From contig NJPS01000013.1 of assembly GCA_002946415.1 (NCBI GenBank), positions 1,364,001 through 1,428,000 on the forward strand: a DNA stretch of 64,000 nucleotides, written 5' to 3'. Position 1 is the stretch's first letter; the number at the start of each line of letters is the position of its first letter. The notes below the pieces were generated by a model. The model searched no databases and was not told the DNA's origin. It was given only the letters and a program-made list of their open reading frames with translations. The position numbers were made by a program, and so were the translations under genes. This document shows, piece after piece, positions 54,176 through 64,000 of the stretch. Source of the stretch: Rutstroemia sp. NJR-2017a BVV2 (taxonomy: Eukaryota > Ascomycota > Leotiomycetes > Helotiales > Rutstroemiaceae).

Positions 54176-55072
54176 ATGCACACTTGCCATCTTAACCCTT
54201 ATGCAGCTCGCCGCATTTTATGGTTAGGGGACCGGGCATTAAATCCTCTTGAGCCTCTAGCCTACACTTATAAGCAAGCAGCAGACCTCATAAACGATAA
54301 CATCGCGAATTTCCGTTATGGCCCTAGCGGCAATCCGCCTCATGATCCATTCCAGATGGTCAAGGATAACTGGGCCGCATGCTCACTATCATGCCTAGAA
54401 AGAATAGTCGAGCATCCCTGGGTCCTGCAAAGACCAGAACAGGATCTTCTCCTCTTGTATTTCGAATACTTCAACACCATGATCTTTGGCGGAGGACTGA
54501 ACGCGCTCAGATGCACCCTCGAATCGGTAGAGCCAAATCCGGAACAAAAAGAAAGAAGAGTGCTAGGGACAACGATAGACACCAGAGAACGTCTCGAAAC
54601 CACGAGATACAATATCGCAGCACATATCCAAATATACTTCCGCCAGCAACCAAAACCAGAAACCTTGGAGCAGAAAGTGCAGCTCCTACGAGACTACCTC
54701 GGAACAATGTTGCACGAGATGGTGCATGCTTTCTTCAGCATATACGTTTGCAAGTGCGACGATCGCTGTGTGAAGTATCATCTTGAGTATAATGAAAGTG
54801 GAATTACAGGACACGGAGAGCCGTTCTTGAAAGCAAGCAGGAGTATTGAAAGACTAGTAAGATATGGATTGGGATTAGATATTAGACTAGGGAGAGAAGA
54901 AGCACTTGCTTTGGAGTTGCTTAAGGGTAACAAGGAGCTTTGGTATGCGGATTTGGACAAGTTGGGGCTGGATGAGGAGGATGTGCAGAGGGAGATGGAT
55001 TGGTATGGGAGGTTGTTAGAGATTGCGGACGATGAAGAGCAGGAGCAGGAAATGTCGGACGCGTTGCTATGA
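54176..55072 (+). CDS. SprT-like putative metalloprotease 1
   Basis: Single exon, 298 aa from the first ATG (MHTCHLNPYAA); the open frame extends nine codons further but without an ATG. The SprT-like zinc motif HEMVH is at 180-184 (LGTMLHEMVHAFFSIYVCKC), preceded by YFEYFNTMIFGGGLNALRC, the typical beta-strand region with N-terminal FN.....F...L. A downstream GHGEPFLKASRSIE supplies the third zinc ligand region. Asp/Glu-rich C-terminal helix. SprT-like domains are found in DNA-protein crosslink proteases such as Spartan, but this protein lacks the extra zinc finger or PIP/SHP boxes, so substrate and role are unknown. A paralogous family member lies at 59558. Confidence 0.82.
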   Translation: MHTCHLNPYAARRILWLGDRALNPLEPLAYTYKQAADLINDNIANFRYGPSGNPPHDPFQMVKDNWAACSLSCLERIVEHPWVLQRPEQDLLLLYFEYFNTMIFGGGLNALRCTLESVEPNPEQKERRVLGTTIDTRERLETTRYNIAAHIQIYFRQQPKPETLEQKVQLLRDYLGTMLHEMVHAFFSIYVCKCDDRCVKYHLEYNESGITGHGEPFLKASRSIERLVRYGLGLDIRLGREEALALELLKGNKELWYADLDKLGLDEEDVQREMDWYGRLLEIADDEEQEQEMSDALL

Positions 55073-55468
55073 GGGCAAGGAGTTGTTTAAACGGAGGAAG
55101 GAGGATGAAGAAAAGGAGGCAGGCGCACTAGGCGCATTAAATCGATTGTTGAAACTAGTTGGTTGTATAGGGGTTGTATAGAGGCTGCTCGGAGCTCACC
55201 ATTTGTCCTAATTCAATTTTAGTTTCCAAGAAAAAGTAAACCGTTATGAGATGAACTCAGAGTGAAACTATGATGATATCCACAGTGGATGTCTTACCGA
55301 CAGCAAACTGGCACTGCGATTAGCGCACGGTCCACATTTCTTATCGAGTGGGATATCTTGGGCTTGGAGTACAGTAAAGCGATAAAGTCCGATATCCCTT
55401 CAAATAATCAGCCTTCCTCAGTCTTCACTTTTATCATACTCGAGTAGCATACAATTTTGGAAAACAGA
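55073..55468. other. Intergenic region
   Basis: SprT-like 3' UTR and F-box gene promoter; nothing else seen. Confidence 0.6.
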
Positions 55469-57657
55469 ATGGCCAAAATGGACAAGCTTCCATCTGAGAT
55501 TATTTTCCATATAACTTCATGTAAGTCTGATGATCAGGAAGCTACTCAGCCATATGCTAACTCCCTTTCCAGTTCTAGAGCCTTCGGATATCGTCAAGCT
55601 CCAACTGATTTGCAAGAGGTACTTGGAGCTCGGCCGAGACAACAATCTATGGCGACAACAATGCTTCAATCATTCCTCGTTCCTTGACCAGCTTCGAAGA
55701 CGCCGAGAGCTCATAACTACCGAATCTGCCGACGATTCTGGCTTGCGCGACCTAGCAATCGCGTTGGCCGCAGGCAGTGGGTTCGGTGATTCCAGGCTTC
55801 ATCAACCCCGCTATGAAGCCCGAGATCTCAAAGCACAATCCAACGAACGGATTAGAATAATGGCAAATTGGGATCCAAGCTATCCTACAGAAAGGGTGAG
55901 CTGGTATGATGAATATATTGCAAGGCATGCACCTATTTCGACAAGCTGGCTGCAGCAGCCGCGCAATCAAGACAGCCCAAGTCACGAACATTTAGAAGTT
56001 AGAGGGATGGGTTTATATACACCGCAAGGCGAGAGTAATGCGACTATGCTAGTTGCGTGAGTATACTAAAAATCTTACATGAGGACTATATCTCATCGAT
56101 CTCATTACTAACCACACAAAATGCTAGTCCCCTTGACGACGGATCTATATGCATCTGGGATATAAGTGTAAACGCTGCGAAGAGAGGCAGCATAGTCGCA
56201 AGAAGCAAGTCAGGGATATTATCATACGACCATGGAACTGAGGATTCGCGTTCTGAACGCTCTAAAATGATAAGTCCTGGTGTCACTGAATGTATCAGTA
56301 TTGACAATATTCTGAAGAGAGCCTACGTTGCTATACAGAACGGTACGTAAAATCTTACTTGACCCATCTTCTGGCTCTGTTATCTGCGTGGAGTGCATAG
56401 ACGGCGGGGTCACTCCGCTTTCTACTGCTTGCTTTTATACGCACTCAAAAATATTTTGTAACTTGACCATCGACTAACAATGCTCTAGACCTTGTTGAAA
56501 TTGATCTTGAGACACTCCAAAGTGTGAATCGTGAAACTTATCCCTCCACACTTACTGCTTTATCTGAAGCTAAGCACCCGACACCCCTTACTGTGGGAAC
56601 GAATCTGTCATTGTTTCTACACGATCCCCGGCAAAAGAAAAATGCTGGATCGTTAGACAAAGCCGAGCGGCTTGATTCCTTTGATGGCAGATTTGAATCC
56701 ACGAATAATGGATTCAATTTTAGGAACTTCTTTGATCCAAAACCAATCAACACCCATGCTGTCTTGTATCAGCCAGGTCCTTTGAGCATTGTGCATTTAT
56801 CGACCTCCGGCGATGAATGGAATGGGAACGGAGATATCTATGTTGCAGGGAGGTTCCCTAGCATACTCAATTATGACCGCAGGAACTTTCCGAAGATTCG
56901 AGGATCTATACACTCCGGTGCTCGACTGTCACAGATTGCTGTGCTACCGTATCCTTTTGCGTCAATGGACAAAGACCTTGCTCGTAGAGGCGAACTTTCA
57001 ATTGAACAAGCGTTGCAAGCAAAGACTCGACCTGGAAAGACCCTTATTGCATGCGGTGAGTATAATAGTAAAGGTTCCCTGGAAATGTACGGCCTGTCTC
57101 CTGATCCGCTCTTGACGAACATCTCATCTACACATTCAGCCGGACGCTTGCAAGACTCGACAATGAAGAATCGCCAAACATCATCCAGTTCGAAACTACT
57201 TTCTGTCGCCAATCACGGTACTCGAATTGTTGTTTCAGATGGAGGTGGGAACTTGAAGTGGTTCGAAAGGGATGGATTCACTGAGGCTCGTCGATGGAAT
57301 ATTGCTCATGGATCCATTGAGGCTCCTAGAGGGATATTTGGAACACTGGGCGATTCTTACATGGATTCAGGCTCCGGGGACATCGCAGTTAAGATCCAGA
57401 CAACTGGGCCTGGGCGCAGTGACCATCCTGTCAATCAGGATGACCTTGTGTTATGGACGGGCGATAAGCTAGGACTACTGAATTTCTCCACAAAACCAGG
57501 TTTCACAGCTGAATCATTCGAGGAGAACGCGAGAACTGAGGAGGAGGCTCTTAAAGAGAAGGAAGAACGCACTCACGCAGCAACAATGAGGAGAGCCTTG
57601 GAGCTGCAAGCTAATGAGGTTAGGTATGTGAGGGGTCTAGGAATGGGATTTGTGTGA
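55469..57657 (+). CDS. F-box protein with WD40-like C-terminal region
   Basis: Four exons, 55469-55520, 55573-56056, 56128-56342 and 56489-57657, phase-consistent, 639 aa. Start at ATG (MAKMDKLPSE). The F-box is at about 5-47 (LPSEIIFHITSFLEPSDIVKL, then CKRYLELGRDNNLWRQQ), the Skp1-binding part of an SCF ubiquitin ligase. The rest has weak beta-propeller signs: DDGSICIWDIS, GDIYVAGRFPSILNYD, TLIACGEYNSKGSLEMYGL, GTRIVVSDGGGNLKWFERDG. A conserved charged C-terminal helix ends NEVRYVRGLGMGFV. Substrate unknown. It sits between two SprT-like genes and is transcribed in the same direction. Confidence 0.85.
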
Positions 57658-59557
57658 CCTTTAGCGATTCAAGTTGCCCTGGACCTTTTCCTCAGCAGAA
57701 ACAACTGCATGTTGAGCCTTCTGAGAGGTGGCCAGAAAGCTACATCTGTATTATTTTTGCTGCACAGCAACCAAACGGGGCACTGTACATACACATCACT
57801 CTGAACTGTTTTTTGAGCATGATGTGGTCAGGCGATAGACTTCCAGCACAGCAGGGTTTCTCTTCATGCAACCTGCATGCCGAGCCAAGTTCAGAGGGAC
57901 CATATTTTGTGAGCACTTCTCGAAGAATTGAATTCCAGAAAAGTGAAAGATTGTCGTACGCGGATCGGAGAATAAGGCTGTACGATTCACGGGTCCCTGT
58001 TCGATATGGAAGTCAATCATTACGACAAACGGCGAAATGGAGCTTCGAGTTTCAACCCGTCAGACTATTTAGGCGGTCTTTTGGGGGCGAGGGGGTAGGT
58101 GGGGTATTCTTCTAAGCAAATGCTTCATGGAATTGAACGTTCTGACAAGTAGTTATATGTCTAGCATCTACCTTGCATAGAGCTGTCGATGCTTCTGAGC
58201 CAGTTTGGGCAAGATCGGACGGAGATCCTGCATCTTATACTTGCCAGGGATACTCCGTGGATGGTAGCCTCGCCTCGTTACTGTACTTTGGTACGGATAC
58301 GTGTAGTACTCTGGACTCGTAGACATACAACATATGCCGTCCGTTGCTGTTGTGGGCGTCGGTCTTTGGTCCTACATCGCATCTTTTTTGTAAGGCGTTG
58401 CAGACATGCAGTATTGGGGGGTTGGTAGAGTGGTAGCTCTGGATATTAATTATTTTTTTCATGCTCCGTCGGTGGCAATAAAAACGAATTTGGCCAGGCA
58501 TGTGCATGTGAGGTTGACAAGTTCGCTTGAAACCAGTCTCCAGTTGAATCTGGGCCAATCAACACGACGAGGCGAACGCACGGCAACAAGATGAGATTAA
58601 AGTTACATTAGCGCCAGGGAAGTTCCTGAGTCGTCCTGAATCGCATTTCGATAATGATATGGTTACTGCCGCCGTAATAATTCGAGTACGAGCAGGGAGA
58701 CACTTCATAGACCGGCGGGAGGATGGCCAGCTACAGTACCAGTACCAGTACCATTCCCATTGCAACTGGGTAACACGCACAACACGCACATTGCTTGACG
58801 CACCAAGGAGAGAAAGACTGTTCCCGTAGGACTATCCTAACTTATCCCCAGCAACGAGTAGGAACTTTGTTTGGTTCAGTTCCGTCGTCTCCGCAAGAGT
58901 AAGTTAACGTTGAGTGTCAATCTCACCACATGAGGCGAGGCGGTGTGCAACGCTGTCTGGATCGCTTTGCTTCTAGGGGTTTCGGATCGCCCGTTGGCTA
59001 CTGCACCTGTACTCCGATTACCACCTATTCCCGCATGATTTGTCCAGAAACTATTCGCAAGTGCAGGAATCGTTGGGAAAGTCAAGGGATGCAGGTTGTT
59101 GAAACATTTTTTCTCGGTACCGTACCTGTATGCCTAGTGTGTACATTACATGTACTGTGTCCGTGGCTCGTCTCCCACTTATCAATTCAATGGGGTAGCG
59201 TAGCGTACATGGCATATCCAGCAACTTCCCAGACTGTTGTAAATGCTCCCCCATCTCAGCCTCATGCTATTGTTCTTTCCGTCATAACAAAAAAGCAACT
59301 CTCTTCAGCTCATCCGTCCCCCCCATCCCGTCCAAGATTTCCTTTATGTGTTTCAATTCTCATATTCCCCTCTCCATATCTCGCAGGCGGTGACCGGGCT
59401 AATCCAGATTAACCCGGAGTGAAAGTAAGCCTCACTCACTACTTTGCGCCGTGTGGCATGCAGCTCAGAAGTGTGAGCTTCATCCGAGAATATACATCCG
59501 TCTCACATTCCACTTCGAGCTTTACAAATTTTGTAACTCGTTCTTCAATCCCCCTCC
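57658..59557. other. About 1.9 kb without a supported gene
   Basis: F-box 3' UTR, then unassigned sequence, then a pyrimidine-rich leader before 59558. An AGTACC microsatellite is at about 58733-58752. Frames at 57654-58115, 58235-58558 and 58930-59412 lack domain, signal and splice support. Confidence 0.45.
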
Positions 59558-60988
59558 ATGGCTACTGCTGCTCTTTACAAGAGAAGCTTGAGCACAGACA
59601 GCAATAGCAAACGATGTCTCTCTAGACCTCGCTATAGTCATGGAAAATCACAAATTGAGTTGAAGCGTCGGAGTCATTCGCGAGTTCAATCATGGCGCTA
59701 TCAGAGAGAACGGTCGGTTTCTCGTGATTCATCCCGTCGATCAGTATCTCGGCTGCCGCCACCGCCAAATTATTCACCCACGATGTCGCCTACACCTTTA
59801 AATGCAGCTCATGTATACATTCCCTCTCCCTCTCCACCCATTGAGCACTTCGTTTTACCAGCAATGGAACGTACTCGATCAGGCGACTCTATCATTTCCG
59901 ACGAAGATATTGCAAATCTACCGCAACCCCTCCCACGCCCCAGCATACATACCATCTCGGACGCCGAAGCCGCCTCCCTCGTTTTACGGCGCCATTGGCC
60001 TCACAACTATCAAGAGCTCTCCAATGAACTCCTGTACCTCCTCTGTGACGCGCCCACCACAGACGACAACATATTTTCCATCATCTCGCTAACCTCCGAT
60101 CTCTTCTTCCACTCCTCGCTGCGTCACCGCGTTGCCTGGAGCTGGTCGTCTCCCGACCAGCCTCGGTATAAGTCCGAGCTCCTCGGCACGACCGCTCTCC
60201 GGGAAGCTAAATTCGGCGGCTATGAGACCCTGATCGTGCTCTCGGAGCCGATTCTCAGGAACCCAAGGTACGATAGACGATTGCTGTTAAGCACGCTCTT
60301 GCATGAATTGGTGCATTGCTACCTATTCGTGAAATGCGGGTTTGAAGCGAAACGCATGGGCGGGCACACAGCTGGCTTCCATACGATTGTGGAAGAGCTA
60401 GGGGACTGGGTGGCGCGGGAAGGGAGAGTGGGGAAGGAGTGGTTGAGGCTGTGTGGGATGAGAGGGAATCTGGAGATTTTCCGAGCGAGGGAGTGGGAGC
60501 GGGACGGGGAAGGTCTTGATAGAGAACGTCAAGCAGAGCGAGAAAGAGGGAGGAGGTACGAACCAGGTCGCATTTTGCTACGGAGTCCGAGGGAAAACGA
60601 CGTCTACGGATATGCGTCTACTGTAGAAGGCGACAGAATCATCCTGACTCGGAAGCATGCACATGCAGGGTGCAACCAATCGCCTGGGCCCGAGCAAGAA
60701 GGGGGGGAGCGGGAGCGAGATGGCGAGGGTCTTGATCGGGAACGTCAAGCAGAGCGAGAAAGAGAGAGGAGGTACGAACAGGAACGGATCCTGCTGCGTA
60801 GTCCGAGGGAAGGCGACATATACGGATATGCGTCTACTGTAGAAGGCGACAGAATCATCCTGACTCGGAAGCATGCACATGCAGGGTGCAACCAATCGCC
60901 TGGTCCCGAGCAAGAAGGGGGCTACTGGAGTGGGAGGGGAAGGATGTCTGAGATAGGTTATGCGGAGACCCAGGAGGGATTTCGCTGA
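59558..60988 (+). CDS. SprT-like putative metalloprotease 2 with duplicated C-terminal module
   Basis: Single exon, 476 aa. Residues 1-130 are a basic Arg/Ser-rich disordered tail (KRRSHSRVQSWRYQRERSVSRDSS-type), perhaps nuclear. The SprT-like core has SLTSDLFFHSSLRHRVAWSW, HELVH at 249-253 and GGHTAGFH at 268-275, giving three His for zinc and the catalytic Glu250. After the core, residues about 314-457 consist of two copies of a 72-residue module (ERDGEGLDRERQAERER ... GYASTVEGDRIILTRKHAHAG ... PGPEQEGG), encoded by a 216-bp tandem duplication. The core is distantly like the protein at 54176. Role unknown. Confidence 0.82.
   Translation: MATAALYKRSLSTDSNSKRCLSRPRYSHGKSQIELKRRSHSRVQSWRYQRERSVSRDSSRRSVSRLPPPPNYSPTMSPTPLNAAHVYIPSPSPPIEHFVLPAMERTRSGDSIISDEDIANLPQPLPRPSIHTISDAEAASLVLRRHWPHNYQELSNELLYLLCDAPTTDDNIFSIISLTSDLFFHSSLRHRVAWSWSSPDQPRYKSELLGTTALREAKFGGYETLIVLSEPILRNPRYDRRLLLSTLLHELVHCYLFVKCGFEAKRMGGHTAGFHTIVEELGDWVAREGRVGKEWLRLCGMRGNLEIFRAREWERDGEGLDRERQAERERGRRYEPGRILLRSPRENDVYGYASTVEGDRIILTRKHAHAGCNQSPGPEQEGGERERDGEGLDRERQAERERERRYEQERILLRSPREGDIYGYASTVEGDRIILTRKHAHAGCNQSPGPEQEGGYWSGRGRMSEIGYAETQEGFR
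60491..60923 (+). repeat. 216-bp in-frame tandem duplication
   Basis: The block containing GGTCTTGAT (60512) recurs at 60728, offset 216 bp. The 3' half, from GGATATGCGTCTACTG through CCAATCGCCTGG, is essentially identical in both copies, while the 5' half has several substitutions. 216 = 72 codons, so the frame is kept. Confidence 0.95.
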
Positions 60989-62091
60989 GTTTTGTTGGGG
61001 GCACTCGAAGTTATCTTCTTCTCTGTCGTTTTCTAGCTTTTCTAGCTTTTCTTTCTTCTCTCTCATTTCTCTCTCATTTCTCTCTCATTCTCCCTCTCTC
61101 ATTTCCCTTTCCCTTCTTAATTTCTTTCTTTCACTCTCATACTTTCAGCGCGGCGAACGGTTGTATCTCAGGACGGGGATAGAACATGCAGGGCAAGGGT
61201 ACTTACTTTACTTACTTACTGGGCTTGTATAAACTTTTCAGCGCAGGTGGAGGAACGGGTGCATTAGACGGGCGTTTTACGAGACATGGATTGTCTTTCA
61301 AGTTTCATATATGTATTTTCTAAAAGTAAAAACGATGGCACGATATGGAATGGTATGGCATGGTACGAAATGAATGGGATGGATTTATGGGGAGTTTTTC
61401 TTTTCCTTTTGGCGGTTCGATTTAGCCCCTTATGGCTAGGGACGGATGGATAGAGATTCTGCCTTGTTTGTATATAATATATACCTCATACGTTTCGGTG
61501 AGATGCGGGAGGGAGTATATAGTATCAGCTACATACTTGTATTCACGCATCTCAAAAAGCTTTTATTTTAATAGTAGTTAGAACAATGAATACGCTCTCA
61601 TTAGTATATTCTATTTGCACATTTGCAGCTGGTGTTTTTCCGCGACAGTGATGTGCATGAAAAATAAACATTAAGAGTATTCTGAAGTCTTATAAAGCTC
61701 TAACCGGACCTTATCTTTCCTTTCTTTTTTCGTAAAATCTTACGCTGGTATAAAACGTGATATCATGAGTTTCCCTTTGCCCTGCCGTTCCATCCAGTTC
61801 TTTCCCGGTGCATACATAGAACTTCCAAGGCGATTGATACACCCATCCAACGGCCAATATCCAGTCCGCTATAACCCCGAACGGTGCCCTATCCTTGTCC
61901 GTTCGCCCTGTCCCACACATCCCTTATCCCAAATTACTTCTTACCGGAGCTTACTATTCTGTTCGTATGATCGTCCGTCCTGTTGCAACCCGGCATTCGT
62001 TCCTATAATATCATTCCCTTCCCTTCTATATCCTAACATTTACGTCACTTTGGTATGGCCGTGTTCATCTTACCGCACTCAACCCCGCACC
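60989..62091. other. Convergent intergenic region
   Basis: 3' flanks of SprT-like 2 and Chk1. Besides the polypyrimidine tract there is a TGGTATGGCATGG-type short repeat near 61343-61360. No gene supported. Confidence 0.5.
61020..61135 (+). repeat. Polypyrimidine tract, CTCTCATTT units
   Basis: Runs of TCTCTCATT repeated several times inside an almost pure C/T tract just after the second SprT-like stop codon. Confidence 0.8.
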
Positions 62092-63783
62092 TTAAGCACA
62101 AGGCACATAAACGCCCGCCTGACACGCAACCACGACTCTTTTGAAAAACCGTCTCCACTCCAAGGGATCGCCCTTGACCTTTACGAATCTCACCTCGACT
62201 AGTTCCCGCTCATCCGTCTCATACCCATCTAGCACAATATCACCTGTAAGTCCACATCGTCTACTGTCCATAGCTTTGACTTTGATCCACCCTGCATGCG
62301 ACTGGTTGCCCGTCTGCATTTGTGCCAATGGGGGAATGGGTATATTCATAGCGTGTAAGGCTTCAGATAAGAGCGACAGTAGCTGTGGGACAGGTAAGTG
62401 TGAGAAGAACCGCGTGAGAGAATAGTTTGGGAGAATATCCTGGAACTGTCGGGCGTGCTGAGTGAGGCGGAGAGGAACAGTACGATTGGAGGAGAATTGC
62501 GACATGGAGGGTTCGTCGGCAAGGCTTGAATCACCGTAGCTTGAGGAAGTGGGTGACGGCAGTTGAAAGTTGAGCGAAGTTGTGGTGGGCGTGGTTTCGG
62601 TGGGTTGAGATGCGTTCAACGCCCGCGGTGGTCGTTCCCAATCGAATTGCATGTCCATGACGGGAGTTTCGGGTTGTGTGAAGGAGAAGCGAGTATCTAT
62701 TTGCATGGAATCTTGGCTAAGAGTTGTCCTGGGCTTTTGCTCGAAATCGATGTAAAGACTCTCGAGCATCTGTGTTGCAAGTCCTAGTGGGTCGTGCATC
62801 CTACCATCAGCAGTGAGAAGAGGATTTTTTCGAGTATACCAAGGGTGACGTTTGATATGCTCAAAATTGAATCGTTTCGAAGCGTCAACATTCATCATCC
62901 CGCGCAGTAGCGATAGAACTGATGCTGGGAGCTTCTGCCATAATTCATCAGAACTCCGTCCATTGGTCTTTATGTACTCGTCGAATTCCCAGCTTTCAGT
63001 AGTAGGCTGATCCCAAGGTGTATTTCCTACAAGGAGCACAAATAATACGACCCCGCAGGACCATATGTCGACCATATTTGCGGCATATCCGCTGCCCTTT
63101 GCCTTTGCCTGCGAACTTTTAGAACACGAAATCACCTCTGGCGCAATGTATGGTGGACTACCACACATTGTAGTGCTAAGCTTCCTTGCTCCGTTGTATT
63201 CAAACAGTGTCGCCAGTCCAAAATCGGCAATCTTTAGATCCCCGCTGCTCGACAGCAATATATTCTCAGGTTTGATGTCCCTATGACCAACGCCTTTTGA
63301 ATGCATATAGCTGACCCCGCCAATCAATTGTGTAAAGTAGAAATGTGCAATATCTTCTTTTACTCCGACGTCCGCTTCGATTTTGTCGAACAAGTCCCCT
63401 CCCTCTGCATACTCCATTGCAATCCATTTCCATACAGGATCCTCACCGGTGGCAAACCATTCAATTATATTCGGATGCTGTCCGATGTGCGAATGAAGAG
63501 ATACCTCCATGGCGATTTGTTTGGCAGATATTCGTCCATGTTTGACTGCGTAAGCTTTGTGGATGAATTTCACTGCAAATATTGGAGTCGATTCAGTAGG
63601 AGGAATAGCTTTTTTAATGCTATTGGCCAGTTAGTAACCCATTTTTGTTTCTTGTGATAGCAACTTCGAGTAAATTCTCGTGAGGACTTACGATGCGTAT
63701 GCACCTCTGCCTATAGTTTTGGAGATGATCCGGAAAGGTAGGTCGCGGGGTAGCGGGTCTATCTGTGACATCTGCATCGCCAT
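62092..63783 (-). CDS. chk1: Checkpoint Ser/Thr kinase Chk1
   Basis: DNA-damage checkpoint kinase acting downstream of the ATR-type kinase to block mitotic entry; nuclear. Two exons, 63692-63783 and 62092-63619, 539 aa. Start ATG at 63783 (MAMQMSQIDPLP). The glycine loop GRGAYAS is at 25-31, split by the 72-nt intron; the lysine is in FAVKF near 49; the catalytic loop is HRDIKPEN at 143-150; DFG at 163-165; activation segment CGSPPYIAPE. MVDIWSCGVVLFVLLVGNTPWDQP is the Chk1-type subdomain IX. After the kinase domain comes a Ser/Thr/Gln linker with SQ/TQ sites, and a C-terminal KA1-like regulatory domain (TRFFSHLPVPQLLSLLSEAL, EVRFVKVKGDPLEWRRFFKRVV). Complete in the window. Confidence 0.95.
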
Positions 63784-64000
63784 ATTGTGAGCACCTTGAG
63801 AAGAGAACCGGCAGAGGTAAGCCACTAGGGAAAATGTGATAAAGTATTAGAACAACGAGTGTAAAGAAGCCAAGAGGTGGCCGTATCCAACGACGATGAT
63901 ATGTACAAATGCAAGGAAAAATTAATGAAGCTATTCAAAACCAATGAATCTTCTGTTGTTGTCGCGTCTTCACACAAGGCGCGTCAGGAAAGTTATATTG

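Noticed and set aside
58930..59412. 160-codon frame upstream of SprT-like 2
   Set aside because: Biased, Cys/Ser-scattered composition with no domain, and it overlaps an opposite-strand frame and the presumed promoter and pyrimidine-rich leader of the next gene.
60578..61066. 162-codon antisense frame over the SprT-like 2 repeat module
   Set aside because: Antisense shadow of the duplicated coding block; its internal repeat mirrors the sense repeat.

Overview
This window reads as nuclear DNA of a filamentous ascomycete (Pezizomycotina). Coding regions are broken by many short introns of about 50 to 80 nt with GTAAGT-like donors and CTAAC/CTGAC-like branch sites. The gene set includes a CFEM Pth11-type receptor, a heme-thiolate peroxygenase, a Zn2Cys6 factor, Pfa4, Vps38/UVRAG, Chk1 and DUF7732/DUF7721-type proteins. 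The combination suits Leotiomycetes (Helotiales), but that placement is an inference. I found no convincing tRNA, rRNA, CRISPR array or intact transposon.

Layout, left to right. 1-4.4 kb: the 5' part of a CFEM receptor gene (minus), two coding-like remnants and a secreted peroxygenase (plus). 5-10 kb: MsrA (plus), a mitochondrial Bax-inhibitor/GHITM-like protein (minus) and a Fig1-like four-TM protein (minus), then about 4 kb with no supported gene. 13.7-25.5 kb: a degenerate kinase-like protein (plus), Vps38 (minus), a DUF7732-type secreted protein (minus), UAP1 (minus), TDG (plus) and a quinone-oxidoreductase-like enzyme (minus), the last head to head with importin Kap120 (plus, 26-29 kb). 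30-38 kb: a LITAF protein with a long intron, a gene-poor stretch, a newly modelled small Cys-rich protein, a decamer minisatellite and an EDEM-type GH47 protein. 39-47 kb: a Zn2Cys6 regulator (minus) and a run of small hypothetical genes mixed with unusual repeats. 47-64 kb: Pfa4 (minus) divergent from an MFS transporter (plus), a DUF7721-type Gly-rich protein with duplicated exon-intron units, two SprT-like putative metalloproteases on either side of an F-box gene, and Chk1 (minus).

Most genes are unrelated housekeeping functions: ER quality control (EDEM), UDP-GlcNAc synthesis (UAP1), palmitoylation (Pfa4), nuclear import (Kap120), PI3-kinase complex II (Vps38), DNA repair and checkpoint (TDG, Chk1). 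No biosynthetic cluster is evident. The most unusual signal is a tandem pair of 162-bp repeats at 44.46-44.77 kb. Each carries nested hairpins, with a compensatory base-pair change between copies, and a diverged third copy sits in the LITAF intron. This is a candidate structured RNA or a palindromic mobile element. Other notable items are the exon-intron tandem duplication at 52.18-52.47 kb, a 216-bp in-frame duplication in the second SprT-like gene, and a C-rich to G-rich switch near the 3' end of several genes. All gene models are hand-spliced by phase and consensus, without transcripts.
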